Source: Halomonas almeriensis
GTDB taxonomy: Bacteria; Pseudomonadota; Gammaproteobacteria; Pseudomonadales; Halomonadaceae
DNA: 64,000 nt
NCBI RefSeq assembly: GCF_030409235.1
Contig: NZ_JAUFPO010000009.1
Location: 434,001 to 498,000, forward strand
Reading direction: 5' to 3'
Shown here: piece after piece, positions 17,643 through 25,852 of the stretch
How positions within the stretch are numbered: position 1 is the first letter of the stretch
Layout: the number at the start of each line of letters is the position of its first letter
Notes under the pieces: model-generated
Seen by the model: the letters and a program-made list of their open reading frames with translations, nothing else
Told to the model about the DNA's origin: nothing
Database searches by the model: none
Translations under genes and position numbers: made by a program

Positions 17643-18628
17643 GTGCCGAGACCCCTGTCTGCCAATTGCTGGATCGCCAGGACACCCATTACCACGACTG
17701 GCTGTGGGTCGCTCCTCCGGCGGATGACTGGCTGCAACACGCCGGAGGGCAACTGATGAGTGCCGATCACAGCCTGCTGGCCGACTGGCAGGCGAGAGAC
17801 AGACGCGCGCATTCGCCCTTCGTCGACAGCCCTCCCGCGCCGCCGGGTGTGGTGCTGTTCTGGCCCAAGACGCATGCTCTGGGTGAGTGGTGGCTGCTGT
17901 GGTTGTGTGCCCGGCTCGAGCCGGGAACCCCCTTGCACGTAGTGGGGGAGAACCAGGGTGGCATCAAGCGCGTGCTCAAGGTATTGGCCGCGCTGGGTCT
18001 GGGCTGTCGCAAGCTAGACAGTGCCCGGCGTTGCAGTCTTTTTGCCTCACGGCTGGATCGTGTGGCCCTCGACCCGGATGACGCCTGGACGCGTTTCGAG
18101 GCCGAGGGCCTGCACCTGGTCAGCCATCCGGGCGTCTTCGGCCACGGCAAGCTGGACGAGGGCACGCGCCTGTTGCTGTCCCGGCTGGATGCCGGTCTGC
18201 CCCAAGGGGGTAGCGCGCTCGACATGGGCTGCGGGGACGGCATCCTGGCGGCCTGGCTGGCGCGCCGCGGACACTCGGTCACCGCGGTGGACGTCAACGG
18301 CTTTGCGGTAGAGTCCACCCGGCGCACCCTGGCGGCCAATGATCTGCCGGGGGACGTCTTTCATGGTGATGTCTACTCGGGGCTGGGGCAGCGTTGTTTC
18401 GACGCCATCGTCAGCAATCCGCCCTTTCATCAGGAGCGTGCCGTGGATTACGGCCCGGCCGCGCGCCTGATCGAGGAGGCTCCGCGACATCTTCAGCCGG
18501 GTGGTCAGTTGTGGCTGGTCGCCAATGCCTTCCTGCCTTACCCGAACCTGCTCGAGCGGGCCTTCGGCACATTCGAGATCCTGGCGGATGATCGCCGGTT
18601 TCGCGTTTATCGAGCCGTGAAGCGCTGA
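17639..18628 (+). CDS. rsmC: 16S rRNA m2G1207 methyltransferase
   Basis: 329 residues with the two-domain RsmC layout. The N-terminal half is degenerate and structural (VVLFWPKTHALGEWWL, GENQGGIKR). The C-terminal catalytic half has HPGVFGHGKLDEGTRLLL, the SAM motif LDMGCGDGILAAWLA and the amino-methyltransferase motif SNPPFHQ. E. coli RsmC has 343 residues. It is coupled to cmoM by a 4-nt overlap. The gene ends 2 bp before a 350 bp heptamer array. Confidence 0.92.
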   Translation: MSAETPVCQLLDRQDTHYHDWLWVAPPADDWLQHAGGQLMSADHSLLADWQARDRRAHSPFVDSPPAPPGVVLFWPKTHALGEWWLLWLCARLEPGTPLHVVGENQGGIKRVLKVLAALGLGCRKLDSARRCSLFASRLDRVALDPDDAWTRFEAEGLHLVSHPGVFGHGKLDEGTRLLLSRLDAGLPQGGSALDMGCGDGILAAWLARRGHSVTAVDVNGFAVESTRRTLAANDLPGDVFHGDVYSGLGQRCFDAIVSNPPFHQERAVDYGPAARLIEEAPRHLQPGGQLWLVANAFLPYPNLLERAFGTFEILADDRRFRVYRAVKR

Positions 18629-18630
18629 GT

Positions 18631-18980
18631 CGAGCTACGAGCCACGAGCTACGAGCCACGAGCCACGAGCTGCGAGATGCGAGCTGTGAACTGCTCGCCG
18701 CTCGTTCCTCGCTACTCGAGTTCCGGTGTTCGCTGCTCGATTCTAGACACGAGCCACGAGCCACGAGCCACGAGCCACGAGCTGCGAGATGCGAGCTGTA
18801 AACTGCTCGCCGCTCGTTCCTCGCTACTCGAGTTCCGGTGTTCGCCGCTCGATTCTCGATACGAGCCAAGAGTCAAGAGCCAAGAGCCAAGAGCTGCGAG
18901 ATGCGAGCTGTAAACTGCTCGTCGCTCGTTTCTCGCCACTCGAGTCCCGGTTGTCGCCACTCGAGTCTCGATGCTCGTCA
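18631..18980. repeat. 50-heptamer array in 112-bp (16-heptamer) units
   Basis: Every 7 bp from 18631 starts a word of type CGAGNNN or CTCGNNN (some AGAG, TTCG or TCCG variants). The register never slips over 350 bp. Three units repeat at 112 bp: the word CGAGCTG or AGAGCTG followed by CGAGATG, CGAGCTG occurs at 18666, 18778 and 18890. Each unit has a run of CGAGCCA-type words, then T(G/A)AACTG, then CTCG words ending CTCGATT or similar, so it is an imperfect inverted repeat. The array fills the whole rsmC-greB gap: it begins 2 bp after the rsmC stop, and its last word, CTCGTCA, contains the greB stop codon (minus strand). Open frames across it are artefacts. Confidence 0.9.
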
Positions 18981-19523
18981 GCTTTCTGCCTGCGGATCGC
19001 GGTACTCGATGGCGGTGATCAGGTAGGTGGTTTCTCCGCCGGGTGCCGCGACGGTGGCTTCGTCGTCCAGCCCCTTGCCGAGCAATGCCTTGGCAAGCGG
19101 GGCGTCGACACTGATCCAGTGCTTGCCGGTGTCGGTCTCGTCATGTCCGACGATGCGCAGTTGCAGGGTCTGGCTGTCTTCATCCTCGAGCGTCACGAAG
19201 GCACCAAAGAAGATGCGCTGAGTGTCGGCCGGCAAACGGTCGACTACCTGAAGCTCGTCGAGGCGTTTGGTCAGATAGCGGATACGGGCGATGACTCGGT
19301 TGAGCTCTTTCTTGTTGTAGGTGTAGTCGGCGTTCTCGCTACGGTCGCCGAGCGCGGCAGCCTCGCCTACCTTGGTCGAGAGGGCGGGGCGCTTGACCCG
19401 AGAGAGATGATCGAGAATGCCGCGCAGCCGCTCCGCCCCCTCGGCGGTAATCAGGTTGCTTCTGGGCTCCTGGCGCGGGTCCTTGGCCGGATCGCGCCAG
19501 CGGGTCATGTTGCGGCCTTTCAT
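18978..19523 (-). CDS. greB: transcript cleavage factor GreB
   Basis: Rescues backtracked RNA polymerase by stimulating transcript cleavage in the secondary channel. 181 residues. The coiled-coil tip has the acidic pair in AALGDRSENADYTYNKKEL, the Gre signature. RVRYLTKR-like IRYLTKRLDEL and the C-terminal FKBP-like part (RIVGHDETDTGKHWISVDAPLAKALLGK in pieces) match GreB rather than GreA. The N-terminus is about 20 residues longer than E. coli GreB and basic (MKGRNMTRWRDPAKDPR). The ATG at 19523 is chosen because GGAGG lies 8 nt upstream. Confidence 0.93.
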   Translation of the reverse strand: MKGRNMTRWRDPAKDPRQEPRSNLITAEGAERLRGILDHLSRVKRPALSTKVGEAAALGDRSENADYTYNKKELNRVIARIRYLTKRLDELQVVDRLPADTQRIFFGAFVTLEDEDSQTLQLRIVGHDETDTGKHWISVDAPLAKALLGKGLDDEATVAAPGGETTYLITAIEYRDPQAES

Positions 19524-19712
19524 GAATCACGCCTCCGGAAACCTGCAGAGTGCCTCGAGAGCCGCAACATACGCCATGCCAGGTCATCAGGCAATGCGCT
19601 CATGAGAGGGCCGTTGCACGCCACCCGCGGGGTGATGCGCTGGAGGATCAATCAAACGTTCGTTACATTGGATGAGTGATGAATACGTCAATGGCTCTTC
19701 GAGGAGTGCATC

Positions 19713-20345
19713 ATGCGTCAACAACATTGGTTTGCCGTCGTCCTCTGTCTGGGGCTCGGGATAACGCCCCTGGCACAAGCCTGGCAGAGCGACGCCTTTT
19801 CCCAGACCCGGCGTTGGGAACATATATCCACCGAAATGGCGCCGGCCCGTCGCGGTGAGGCGCTGTCGGCCCTGGCGGAAGAGGCGGCGGCTCTGGCGCA
19901 GGCCAATCCGGATGTCAGCGATGTGCTGATCAATCAGGGCGTCATCCTGGCCTCGCTGGCCCGCGAGACCGGTGGGCTGGATGCCCTCGGCCCGGCCAAG
20001 CAGGCGCGGCGAGTGCTGGAGCGTGCCATCGAGCTTGATCCCCGGGGCCGACAGGGATCGGCGCAGGTCACCCTGGGGGCACTCTATGCCCGGGCGCCTG
20101 GCTGGCCGGTGGCCTTCGGTGATGACGAGACGGCCGAGGCCATGTTCCAGCGCGCCCTGGAGCTTCAGCCGCAAGGCATCGCGGCCCATTACTATTATGC
20201 GGTCTTCCTCGCAGACGAGGGGCGTGATGCGCAGGCGCTCGAGCATGCGCGGCAGGCCCGGGAGGGCGAAGCGCGCGCCAGTGTGACGGCCTGGGATGAG
20301 ACCCTGCGCGAGAGGGCGGCGGCGCTGGTCGATGAGCTGAAATAA
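19713..20345 (+). CDS. exported TPR-repeat protein, function unknown
   Basis: 210 residues with a signal peptide (about 1-23, cleavage near AQA-WQ). The mature part is alpha-helical. TPR-like units are visible at AKQARRVLERAIELDPRG and DETAEAMFQRALELQPQG, with HYYYAVFLADEGRDAQALEHARQA after them. Proteins of this kind are periplasmic scaffolds. No enzyme motif is present. It is upstream of nudF (79 bp) on the same strand; a functional link is not evident. Confidence 0.75.
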   Translation: MRQQHWFAVVLCLGLGITPLAQAWQSDAFSQTRRWEHISTEMAPARRGEALSALAEEAAALAQANPDVSDVLINQGVILASLARETGGLDALGPAKQARRVLERAIELDPRGRQGSAQVTLGALYARAPGWPVAFGDDETAEAMFQRALELQPQGIAAHYYYAVFLADEGRDAQALEHARQAREGEARASVTAWDETLRERAAALVDELK

Positions 20346-20424
20346 CCGGGCCAGTGTCGCCTTCTGCTTGCCGAAGCCCTGGCATGGTCCCGATAATGGC
20401 TCTTTTGCCACAAGCGGAGGCTCC

Positions 20425-21063
20425 ATGTCGGCAGCGGATGAGGACCATGCATCGGCCAGTGCGGCGTTCGGCGTCGATGATGTCGACCTCCTCGAGCGGT
20501 GCTATCTCTACCAGGGATTTTTCCGTCTGGATGCCCTGAGGTTGCGCCACCGCCTCTTCGAAGGCGGCTGGAGCGCGACCATGACCCGCGAGGTGCATCA
20601 TCGCCATGATGCGGTGGGCGTGCTGCTCTATGATGCCGAGCGTGACGCCGTGGTGCTGGTCGAGCAGTTCCGTGCCGGGGCCATCGATGATCCCGTTTCG
20701 CCCTGGAAGCTCGAGTGTGTCGCCGGCCTGGTGGAGCCGGGCGAGACGGCCGCCGAGGTGGCACGGCGCGAGGCCATGGAGGAAGCCGGCTGCAGCGTCG
20801 GCGAGCTGCATGAAGTACACACCTACTATCCCAGTCCCGGGGCCTGCGATGAGCAGGTTACCCTGTTCTGCGGACTGATCGACAGCCGTGGCCTGGGCGG
20901 TGTACATGGCCTGGCCGAGGAGCACGAGGATATTCGTGTGCATGTGCTATCATTCCCGCGTTGCTGGGAACTGCTCCAGGCGGGGCGGCTCGATAATGCC
21001 ATGTGCCTGATCGGCTTTCATTGGCTGGCCGCGCGACGAGCCTCACTCAGAGCAAGGAGTTAG
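20425..21063 (+). CDS. nudF: ADP-ribose pyrophosphatase (Nudix)
   Basis: Hydrolyses ADP-ribose to AMP and ribose 5-phosphate. 212 residues (E. coli NudF 209). LYQGFFRLD, the basic ligand strand and VVLVEQFRAGAI precede the Nudix box GLVEPGETAAEVARREAMEE, followed by YYPSPGACDEQV, all as in NudF. The ATG at 20425 has GGAGG 4 nt before it. The order nudF-yqiB-cpdA is the same as in E. coli; yqiB starts 1 nt after the nudF stop. Confidence 0.95.
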   Translation: MSAADEDHASASAAFGVDDVDLLERCYLYQGFFRLDALRLRHRLFEGGWSATMTREVHHRHDAVGVLLYDAERDAVVLVEQFRAGAIDDPVSPWKLECVAGLVEPGETAAEVARREAMEEAGCSVGELHEVHTYYPSPGACDEQVTLFCGLIDSRGLGGVHGLAEEHEDIRVHVLSFPRCWELLQAGRLDNAMCLIGFHWLAARRASLRARS

Positions 21064-21064
21064 C

Positions 21065-21511
21065 GTGTCGAAGAGTGCCTATGTCACCGATCTGAAGGAC
21101 CTCCAGGGAGAGTGCACGGCCAACTTCGTGCGCCTGATGCGCCTGCTGGGCGACATGGAGGCCGGCGAGACCCGCGAGTACGAGCTGCTCGGCCAGGGCA
21201 AGCGCCTGGGCATCCTGTGCCTGGAACTCCTGGAACGCGCGCCCTATACCAGCATCGTGCGTGTCTCCCAGCGCGGTGTGCTGGATTCGCTGCTGGAAAC
21301 GCCGCGCATGCGGGTGCATCTGTACCATGACGTGCGCATGGCCGAGGTCAACGACTTCCAGCGCCAGCGGCACTTCGATGGCCGTTATCGCTATCCCAAT
21401 GCGCACATGCACCAGCCCGACGAAAAGCTCCAGCTCAACCGATTTCTCGGTGAGTGGCTGGATCACGGCCTGGCGCATGGTCATGCCATCGATATTCCCG
21501 AATTGCCCTGA
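21065..21511 (+). CDS. yqiB: DUF1249 family protein YqiB
   Basis: 148 residues; conserved gammaproteobacterial protein of unknown function. It opens YVTDLKDLQGECTANFVRL and contains RVHLYHDVRMAEV and PNAHMHQPDEKLQLNRFL, typical of DUF1249. The GTG start has AAGGAG upstream. It lies between nudF and cpdA with 1-nt and overlapping junctions, so it is in one operon with them. Confidence 0.9.
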   Translation: MSKSAYVTDLKDLQGECTANFVRLMRLLGDMEAGETREYELLGQGKRLGILCLELLERAPYTSIVRVSQRGVLDSLLETPRMRVHLYHDVRMAEVNDFQRQRHFDGRYRYPNAHMHQPDEKLQLNRFLGEWLDHGLAHGHAIDIPELP

Positions 21512-22260
21512 TGCGCCTGATCCAGGTCAGTGACTGTCACCTGCACGCCGACCCGGCGGCATGCTCCAGAACCGGCAACCCCTATCGCCAATGGTGTCGA
21601 GTCCTCGATGAGGTGGCCCGCTATCAGCCGGACATGCTGCTGGTCACGGGCGATATCAGCCAGGACGACAGCCGGGCTTCCTATGTGCTGGCGGAGCGCG
21701 AACTGGCGCGTCTGGCGTGCCCCTGGTACTGGCTGCCCGGCAACCATGATGTGCCCGCCCTGATGCAGCAGTTTCAAGCGCCGCAGGCTCGGATCGAACT
21801 GGGGGCGGTGGACATGCTGTTGCTGAATACCCAGGTGGTCGGCGAGGCGCATGGCAGGCTGGGCCCCGAACGGCTTGCCGCCCTGGATGCCGAGCTGAGC
21901 AGGAGCCAGCGAGCGCCCCTGGTGGCCATGCATCATCCGCCGCTGGCGGTCGGCTCGGCCTGGATCGATGCCCTGGGGCTCGTCGATGCGGCCGAGTTCT
22001 GGGAGGTGCTGGCCGCGCATGAGCCGGTCGCGGCGATCTTCTGTGGTCATGTGCACCAGGCCGTTGATACGCGACAGGCGCTACCCCGGGGAGAGGTGCC
22101 GGTGCATGCCTGTCCGTCGACTTCGGACCAGTTCCTGCCCGGCTCCCGGGCCTTTGCCGTCGACAGTGAGGCCCTTCCGGGCTTTCGCATCATCGACCTG
22201 CCGCCATCTGCCGCCAATGGAGCCGTGTCGACCCGGGTGGTGCGCGTCCCGCTGCCTTGA
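21511..22260 (+). CDS. cpdA: 3',5'-cyclic AMP phosphodiesterase
   Basis: Class III phosphodiesterase that lowers cAMP. 249 residues. All metallophosphoesterase motifs are present: SDCHLH (DxH), LLVTGDISQD (GD), LPGNHD, MHHPP and CGHVHQ. The start overlaps the yqiB stop by one base (TGATG). As in E. coli the next genes of the locus are yqiA and parE, but here cmoB-cmoA and pgi are interposed. Confidence 0.93.
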   Translation: MRLIQVSDCHLHADPAACSRTGNPYRQWCRVLDEVARYQPDMLLVTGDISQDDSRASYVLAERELARLACPWYWLPGNHDVPALMQQFQAPQARIELGAVDMLLLNTQVVGEAHGRLGPERLAALDAELSRSQRAPLVAMHHPPLAVGSAWIDALGLVDAAEFWEVLAAHEPVAAIFCGHVHQAVDTRQALPRGEVPVHACPSTSDQFLPGSRAFAVDSEALPGFRIIDLPPSAANGAVSTRVVRVPLP

Positions 22261-22268
22261 TCCGCTGA

Positions 22269-22286
22269 AGGCAGGCGCCTCTGCCT
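22269..22286. terminator. short hairpin between convergent cpdA and cmoB
   Basis: AGGCAG (22269-22274) and CTGCCT (22281-22286) flank GCGCCT. It overlaps the cmoB stop. Weak, with no U-run. Confidence 0.35.
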
Positions 22287-23280
22287 AGCCGGGACGGTTG
22301 GCGAGGATGATGGCGCGGCGTGGCGCCGGATAGCCCTCCCGGGTCAGGCTCGGATCCCGTGGGTCGAGGAAGTCGGCCAGGGACTGGAAGGTCATCCAGT
22401 CGGTGGAGCGCTGCTCGTCGAGCCGGGTGTCGGCCTCGTCGACGACGCGCACATTCTCGAAGCCGCAGCGCTCCAGCCAGCCCGTCAGCGCGGCGGAGGA
22501 CGGCAGGAAGTAGACGTTGGGCATGGCGGCGTAACGCTCGCCCGGCAGCAATACCGTGGTGGCGTCGCCGCGCACCACCAGGGTTTCCAGCACCAGCTCG
22601 CCGCCCGGTCGCAGGGCCGCCTTGAGCTGGAGCAAATGTTCGAGAGGCGAAGGGCGGTGATAGAGCACGCCCATGGAAAAGACGGTGTCGAACGCCGCCA
22701 GATTCTCCGGCACCGCCTCGATGCCCACCGGCAGGAAATGGGTACGCCCCTGATCCGCTTCGCCGATGAAGTGGCGTACCGCCTGAAACTGCCAAAAGAA
22801 GCGCGGCGAGGGGTCGATGACCAGGGTAAAGGCGGCACCGGCACCGGTCATGCGCCAGGCGTGGTAGCCATTGCCGCCTCCCACATCGAGCACGCGTCGT
22901 CCCTGCAGCGACGCCAGGTGAGGGGCGAGGCGCTGCCATTTCCAGTCCGAGCGCCATTCACAATCGATACTGACGCCGCCGAGCCGGTAGGGTCCCTTGC
23001 GCCAGGGCGACAGGGCGCGCAACAGGCTCTCGCACTGGCGCTGGCGGCTGGCATCGAGCGCGCAGTCCACCGTCACGCAGTCGGCATCAAGCGCCACTTG
23101 CCGCGGCTCGGGTAGTGCCGGCAGCTTGGCCACGGCCTTTTCCCAGGCCGGCAGGTCGCCATGGCGCCTGCGGTCCAGGCCGCTTGCCAGCTGCTCCGGC
23201 AGCCGCGCCAGCCAGGTGTCCAGTCCTTGGTCGAGGAAGGCCTGGTAAAGCGGTCGGTGAACGTCCTGGCGGGTCGACAT
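22285..23280 (-). CDS. cmoB: tRNA U34 carboxymethyltransferase
   Basis: Transfers the carboxymethyl group of carboxy-SAM to 5-hydroxyuridine 34. 331 residues (E. coli 323). WRKGPYRLGG, IDCEWRSDWKWQRL and the SAM loop LDVGGGNGYHAWRM fit CmoB, followed by FSMGVLYHRPSPLEHL and ARYAAMPNVYFLPS-like sequence (GERYAAMPNVYFLPS). Its ATG overlaps the cmoA stop (ATGA), so CmoA and CmoB are made together, matching their direct substrate hand-off. Confidence 0.96.
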   Translation of the reverse strand: MSTRQDVHRPLYQAFLDQGLDTWLARLPEQLASGLDRRRHGDLPAWEKAVAKLPALPEPRQVALDADCVTVDCALDASRQRQCESLLRALSPWRKGPYRLGGVSIDCEWRSDWKWQRLAPHLASLQGRRVLDVGGGNGYHAWRMTGAGAAFTLVIDPSPRFFWQFQAVRHFIGEADQGRTHFLPVGIEAVPENLAAFDTVFSMGVLYHRPSPLEHLLQLKAALRPGGELVLETLVVRGDATTVLLPGERYAAMPNVYFLPSSAALTGWLERCGFENVRVVDEADTRLDEQRSTDWMTFQSLADFLDPRDPSLTREGYPAPRRAIILANRPG

Positions 23281-24023
23281 CAGGCCTCCTTGAAGGCGAT
23301 CAGGGCGGCGAAGTTCAGGTACTGGAACCAGGTCAGCGAACGACTGAAGCCGGCGTCCGCGAGCCGGTCGTGATGGGCCGCCAGGGTGTCCGGTACCAGG
23401 ACGTTTTCCAGGGCGGTGCGCTTCTGGCTGATTTCCAGGTCGCTGTAGCCATTGGCGCGCTTGAAGTCGTGGTAGCGTTCGACCAGCCAGGCATTGTCCT
23501 GCTCATCATCGGCGACGATCTTTTCGGACAGGATCAGCACACCGCCGGGCTCGAGTGCCTCGTAGAGGCGCGCGATGACGCTGTCGCGATCCTCGGGGGC
23601 GAGAAACTGCAGGGTGAAGTTGAGCAGGATCATGCCCGAGGCCTCGAAGGCATGCCGGCGGATATCGTCCTCGATCACTGTCATGTCATGCGCGGGATAT
23701 TCCTCGCGCAGGGTCTGGCTGGCACGCTCCACCATGGCTGGCGAGAGATCGATGCCGGTATAGCGAAACGCATCGGGTGGCAGCTGGCCTGCCAGGGCCA
23801 GGCCGGCGGCGCCCAGCGAGCAGCCCAGATCATGGACATGACCGCCATGACGCAGATGCCGGCGGGCCAGCGGCCCCAGCATGGCAAGTATCTGCCCGTA
23901 GCCGGGCACGGAGCGACGGATCATGTCCGGGAAGCAGGCGACCACGCGTTCATCGAAGGAAAAGCCGGCGACTCTGTCCAGGGGTGTCGAAAAGATGCCG
24001 TCACGGTAAGATGCATTACTCAT
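23280..24023 (-). CDS. cmoA: carboxy-SAM synthase
   Basis: Makes carboxy-S-adenosylmethionine from SAM and prephenate. 247 residues. DERVVACFPDMIRRSVPGY, HDLGCSLGAAGLAL (SAM loop), GIDLSPAMVERA and LNFTLQFL are the CmoA hallmarks. R and Y residues that bind the carboxylate follow (VERYHDFKRANGYSDLEISQKR). First gene of the cmoA-cmoB operon, divergent from pgi (85 bp). Confidence 0.96.
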   Translation of the reverse strand: MSNASYRDGIFSTPLDRVAGFSFDERVVACFPDMIRRSVPGYGQILAMLGPLARRHLRHGGHVHDLGCSLGAAGLALAGQLPPDAFRYTGIDLSPAMVERASQTLREEYPAHDMTVIEDDIRRHAFEASGMILLNFTLQFLAPEDRDSVIARLYEALEPGGVLILSEKIVADDEQDNAWLVERYHDFKRANGYSDLEISQKRTALENVLVPDTLAAHHDRLADAGFSRSLTWFQYLNFAALIAFKEA

Positions 24024-24108
24024 GGGAAGGTCGAAGCGTTGGGCTGGAAGTCCGTTATTCTACGCTTCCCTGCCGCAGGCTGCACACAGGACGATCAGGA
24101 GTGGAGAG

Positions 24109-25782
24109 ATGAGCCAATGCCCCGTGGAACACAGGAAGGCCTGGCAAGCGCTGGCCGAGCATGCCGAGGGCATGGGGCAACGCCACCTACGTGAGCTGTT
24201 CGCCGGTCAACAGACGCGCTTTGCTGACTTCAGCCGCGAGGCGGCCGGCCTGACGCTGGATCTCTCAAAGCAGCGCTGGGACAGCCGGACCCTGGCGCTG
24301 TTGTTGAATCTGGCCCGGGAGGCCGGTGTGGAGGACTCGATCTGCGGCCTGCTGGCTGGCGAGCGCCTCAACCTCAGCGAGAATCGGCCCGCCCTGCATA
24401 CCGCTCTGCGCCTGCCGGAAGATGCCTGCCTCGAGGTGGAAGGTGAGGATCTGGTGGCCTCGGTGCATGACACCCTGGCGCGCATGGAGCTCATGGTCGA
24501 GCGCTTCCACGCCGGTCAGTGGCGTGGCGCCACCGGCAAGCCGATCCGTGATGTGGTCAACCTGGGGGTGGGCGGTTCCGACCTCGGACCGCTGATGGTC
24601 ACCCATGCGCTGGCGGACTACCGGCCGCAGGGGATACATGCCATTGATGTGCACTTCGCCTCGACCATGGACGGCTCGCAACTTGCCGACTACCTGGGCC
24701 GGCTCAATCCCGAAACGACGCTCTTTGTGCTGTCGTCCAAGTCCTTCACGACCATCGACACCTTGACCAATGCGCGGACCGCGCGGAACTGGCTGAAGGC
24801 GCGGCTGCTGGGCAGTGACCGCGAGGAGGGCGTCGACGAGTCGCTGTTGATGCGTCAGCACTTCATCGGGGTCTCGGCGAGCCCCGAAAAGATGCGCGAA
24901 TGGGGCATCGATGATGCGCACCAGCTGGAGTTCTGGGAGTGGGTCGGCGGGCGTTATTCCCTCTGGGGAGGCATCGGACTGCCCATCGCCCTGGTCGTCG
25001 GCATGGACCACTTCCGCGAGCTGCTGGCCGGCGCGCACGACATGGACCGCCACTTCAGCGAGGCCGAGCTGGGCGACAACCTGCCGGTTCTGCTGGCGCT
25101 GGCGGGTATCTGGAATGTCAACTTCCTGGACATCCGGGCCCATTCGATCCTGCCCTATGACGGCCGGCTGGAATACTTCGCGGCCTATCTCGAGCAGCTG
25201 GAGATGGAGTCCAACGGCAAGTCGGTCAATCATGATGGCGAGCCGGTCAACTATTCGACCTGTCCGGTGCTCTGGGGGCAACTGGGTCCCAACGCCCAGC
25301 ATGCTTTCTACCAGCTGTTGCATCAGGGTACTCAGTCGGTAGTGTGCGACTTCATCGCCCCGAGGGTGCGCTATGACGATGTGGACGACCCGGCGACCAG
25401 GGACCACCTGATGAGCCAGCATCGTCTGACGCTGGCCAACTGCTTCGCCCAGTCGCGGGCCCTGATGCTGGGCGATGCCGCGCTCGATGACGACGGGCCG
25501 CGCCCGGGCCACAAGCGCTATGCCGGTAATCAGCCCTCCAGCACCCTGCTGCTGGATCGCCTGACGCCGCGCACCCTGGGTGCCCTGGTGGCGCTCTACG
25601 AGCACAAGGTTTTTGTTCAGGCGACCATCTGGGATATCAACCCCTTCGATCAGTGGGGCGTCGAGCTGGGCAAGACCCTGGCCGGCGAGACGCGGCGCAT
25701 TCTGGAGCATCAGGCCGACATCGATGGCATGGATGATTCCACCCGCGGATTGATCGAGGCCGTCTGGGCGGCAGAGTCGTGA
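24109..25782 (+). CDS. pgi: glucose-6-phosphate isomerase
   Basis: Interconverts glucose 6-phosphate and fructose 6-phosphate. 557 residues. NLGVGGSDLGPLM, VLSSKSFTTIDTLTNA, the signature GGRYSLWGGIGLPIAL, the catalytic glutamate/histidine region (ESNGKSVNH) and YEHKVFVQATIWDINPFDQWGVELGK are all present in the right order. The ATG at 24109 follows AGGAGTGGAGAG. The open frame reaches back to 24022 into the cmoA promoter, without family similarity. Confidence 0.97.
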   Translation: MSQCPVEHRKAWQALAEHAEGMGQRHLRELFAGQQTRFADFSREAAGLTLDLSKQRWDSRTLALLLNLAREAGVEDSICGLLAGERLNLSENRPALHTALRLPEDACLEVEGEDLVASVHDTLARMELMVERFHAGQWRGATGKPIRDVVNLGVGGSDLGPLMVTHALADYRPQGIHAIDVHFASTMDGSQLADYLGRLNPETTLFVLSSKSFTTIDTLTNARTARNWLKARLLGSDREEGVDESLLMRQHFIGVSASPEKMREWGIDDAHQLEFWEWVGGRYSLWGGIGLPIALVVGMDHFRELLAGAHDMDRHFSEAELGDNLPVLLALAGIWNVNFLDIRAHSILPYDGRLEYFAAYLEQLEMESNGKSVNHDGEPVNYSTCPVLWGQLGPNAQHAFYQLLHQGTQSVVCDFIAPRVRYDDVDDPATRDHLMSQHRLTLANCFAQSRALMLGDAALDDDGPRPGHKRYAGNQPSSTLLLDRLTPRTLGALVALYEHKVFVQATIWDINPFDQWGVELGKTLAGETRRILEHQADIDGMDDSTRGLIEAVWAAES

Positions 25783-25824
25783 AGCCGGTCGTCCGGAGTC
25801 TTCAGAACCGGCCTGGGGCTTTAA

Positions 25825-25844
25825 TGCTGGCCATATATACAGTT
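25825..25844. promoter_or_regulatory. LexA-box-like palindrome before yqiA-parE
   Basis: CTGG-CCATATAT-ACAG (25827-25842) differs from the gammaproteobacterial LexA core CTGT-N8-ACAG in one position and has the AT-rich middle. It is 10-20 bp before the yqiA start, where it would overlap a promoter. Single-site evidence only. Confidence 0.3.
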
Positions 25845-25852
25845 TTTCGCGT

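Noticed and set aside
18631-18980. Possible CRISPR array because of a regular 112 bp period
   Set aside because: There are no unique spacers. The units are contiguous, internally repetitive and 7-bp phased, and no cas genes are nearby.
18677-19026. Open frames on both strands with SWLVARG- or SHEPRATSHE-like repeats
   Set aside because: They are translations of the CGAG/CTCG heptamer array, in frames that change every 7 bp repeat; no RBS and no family similarity.
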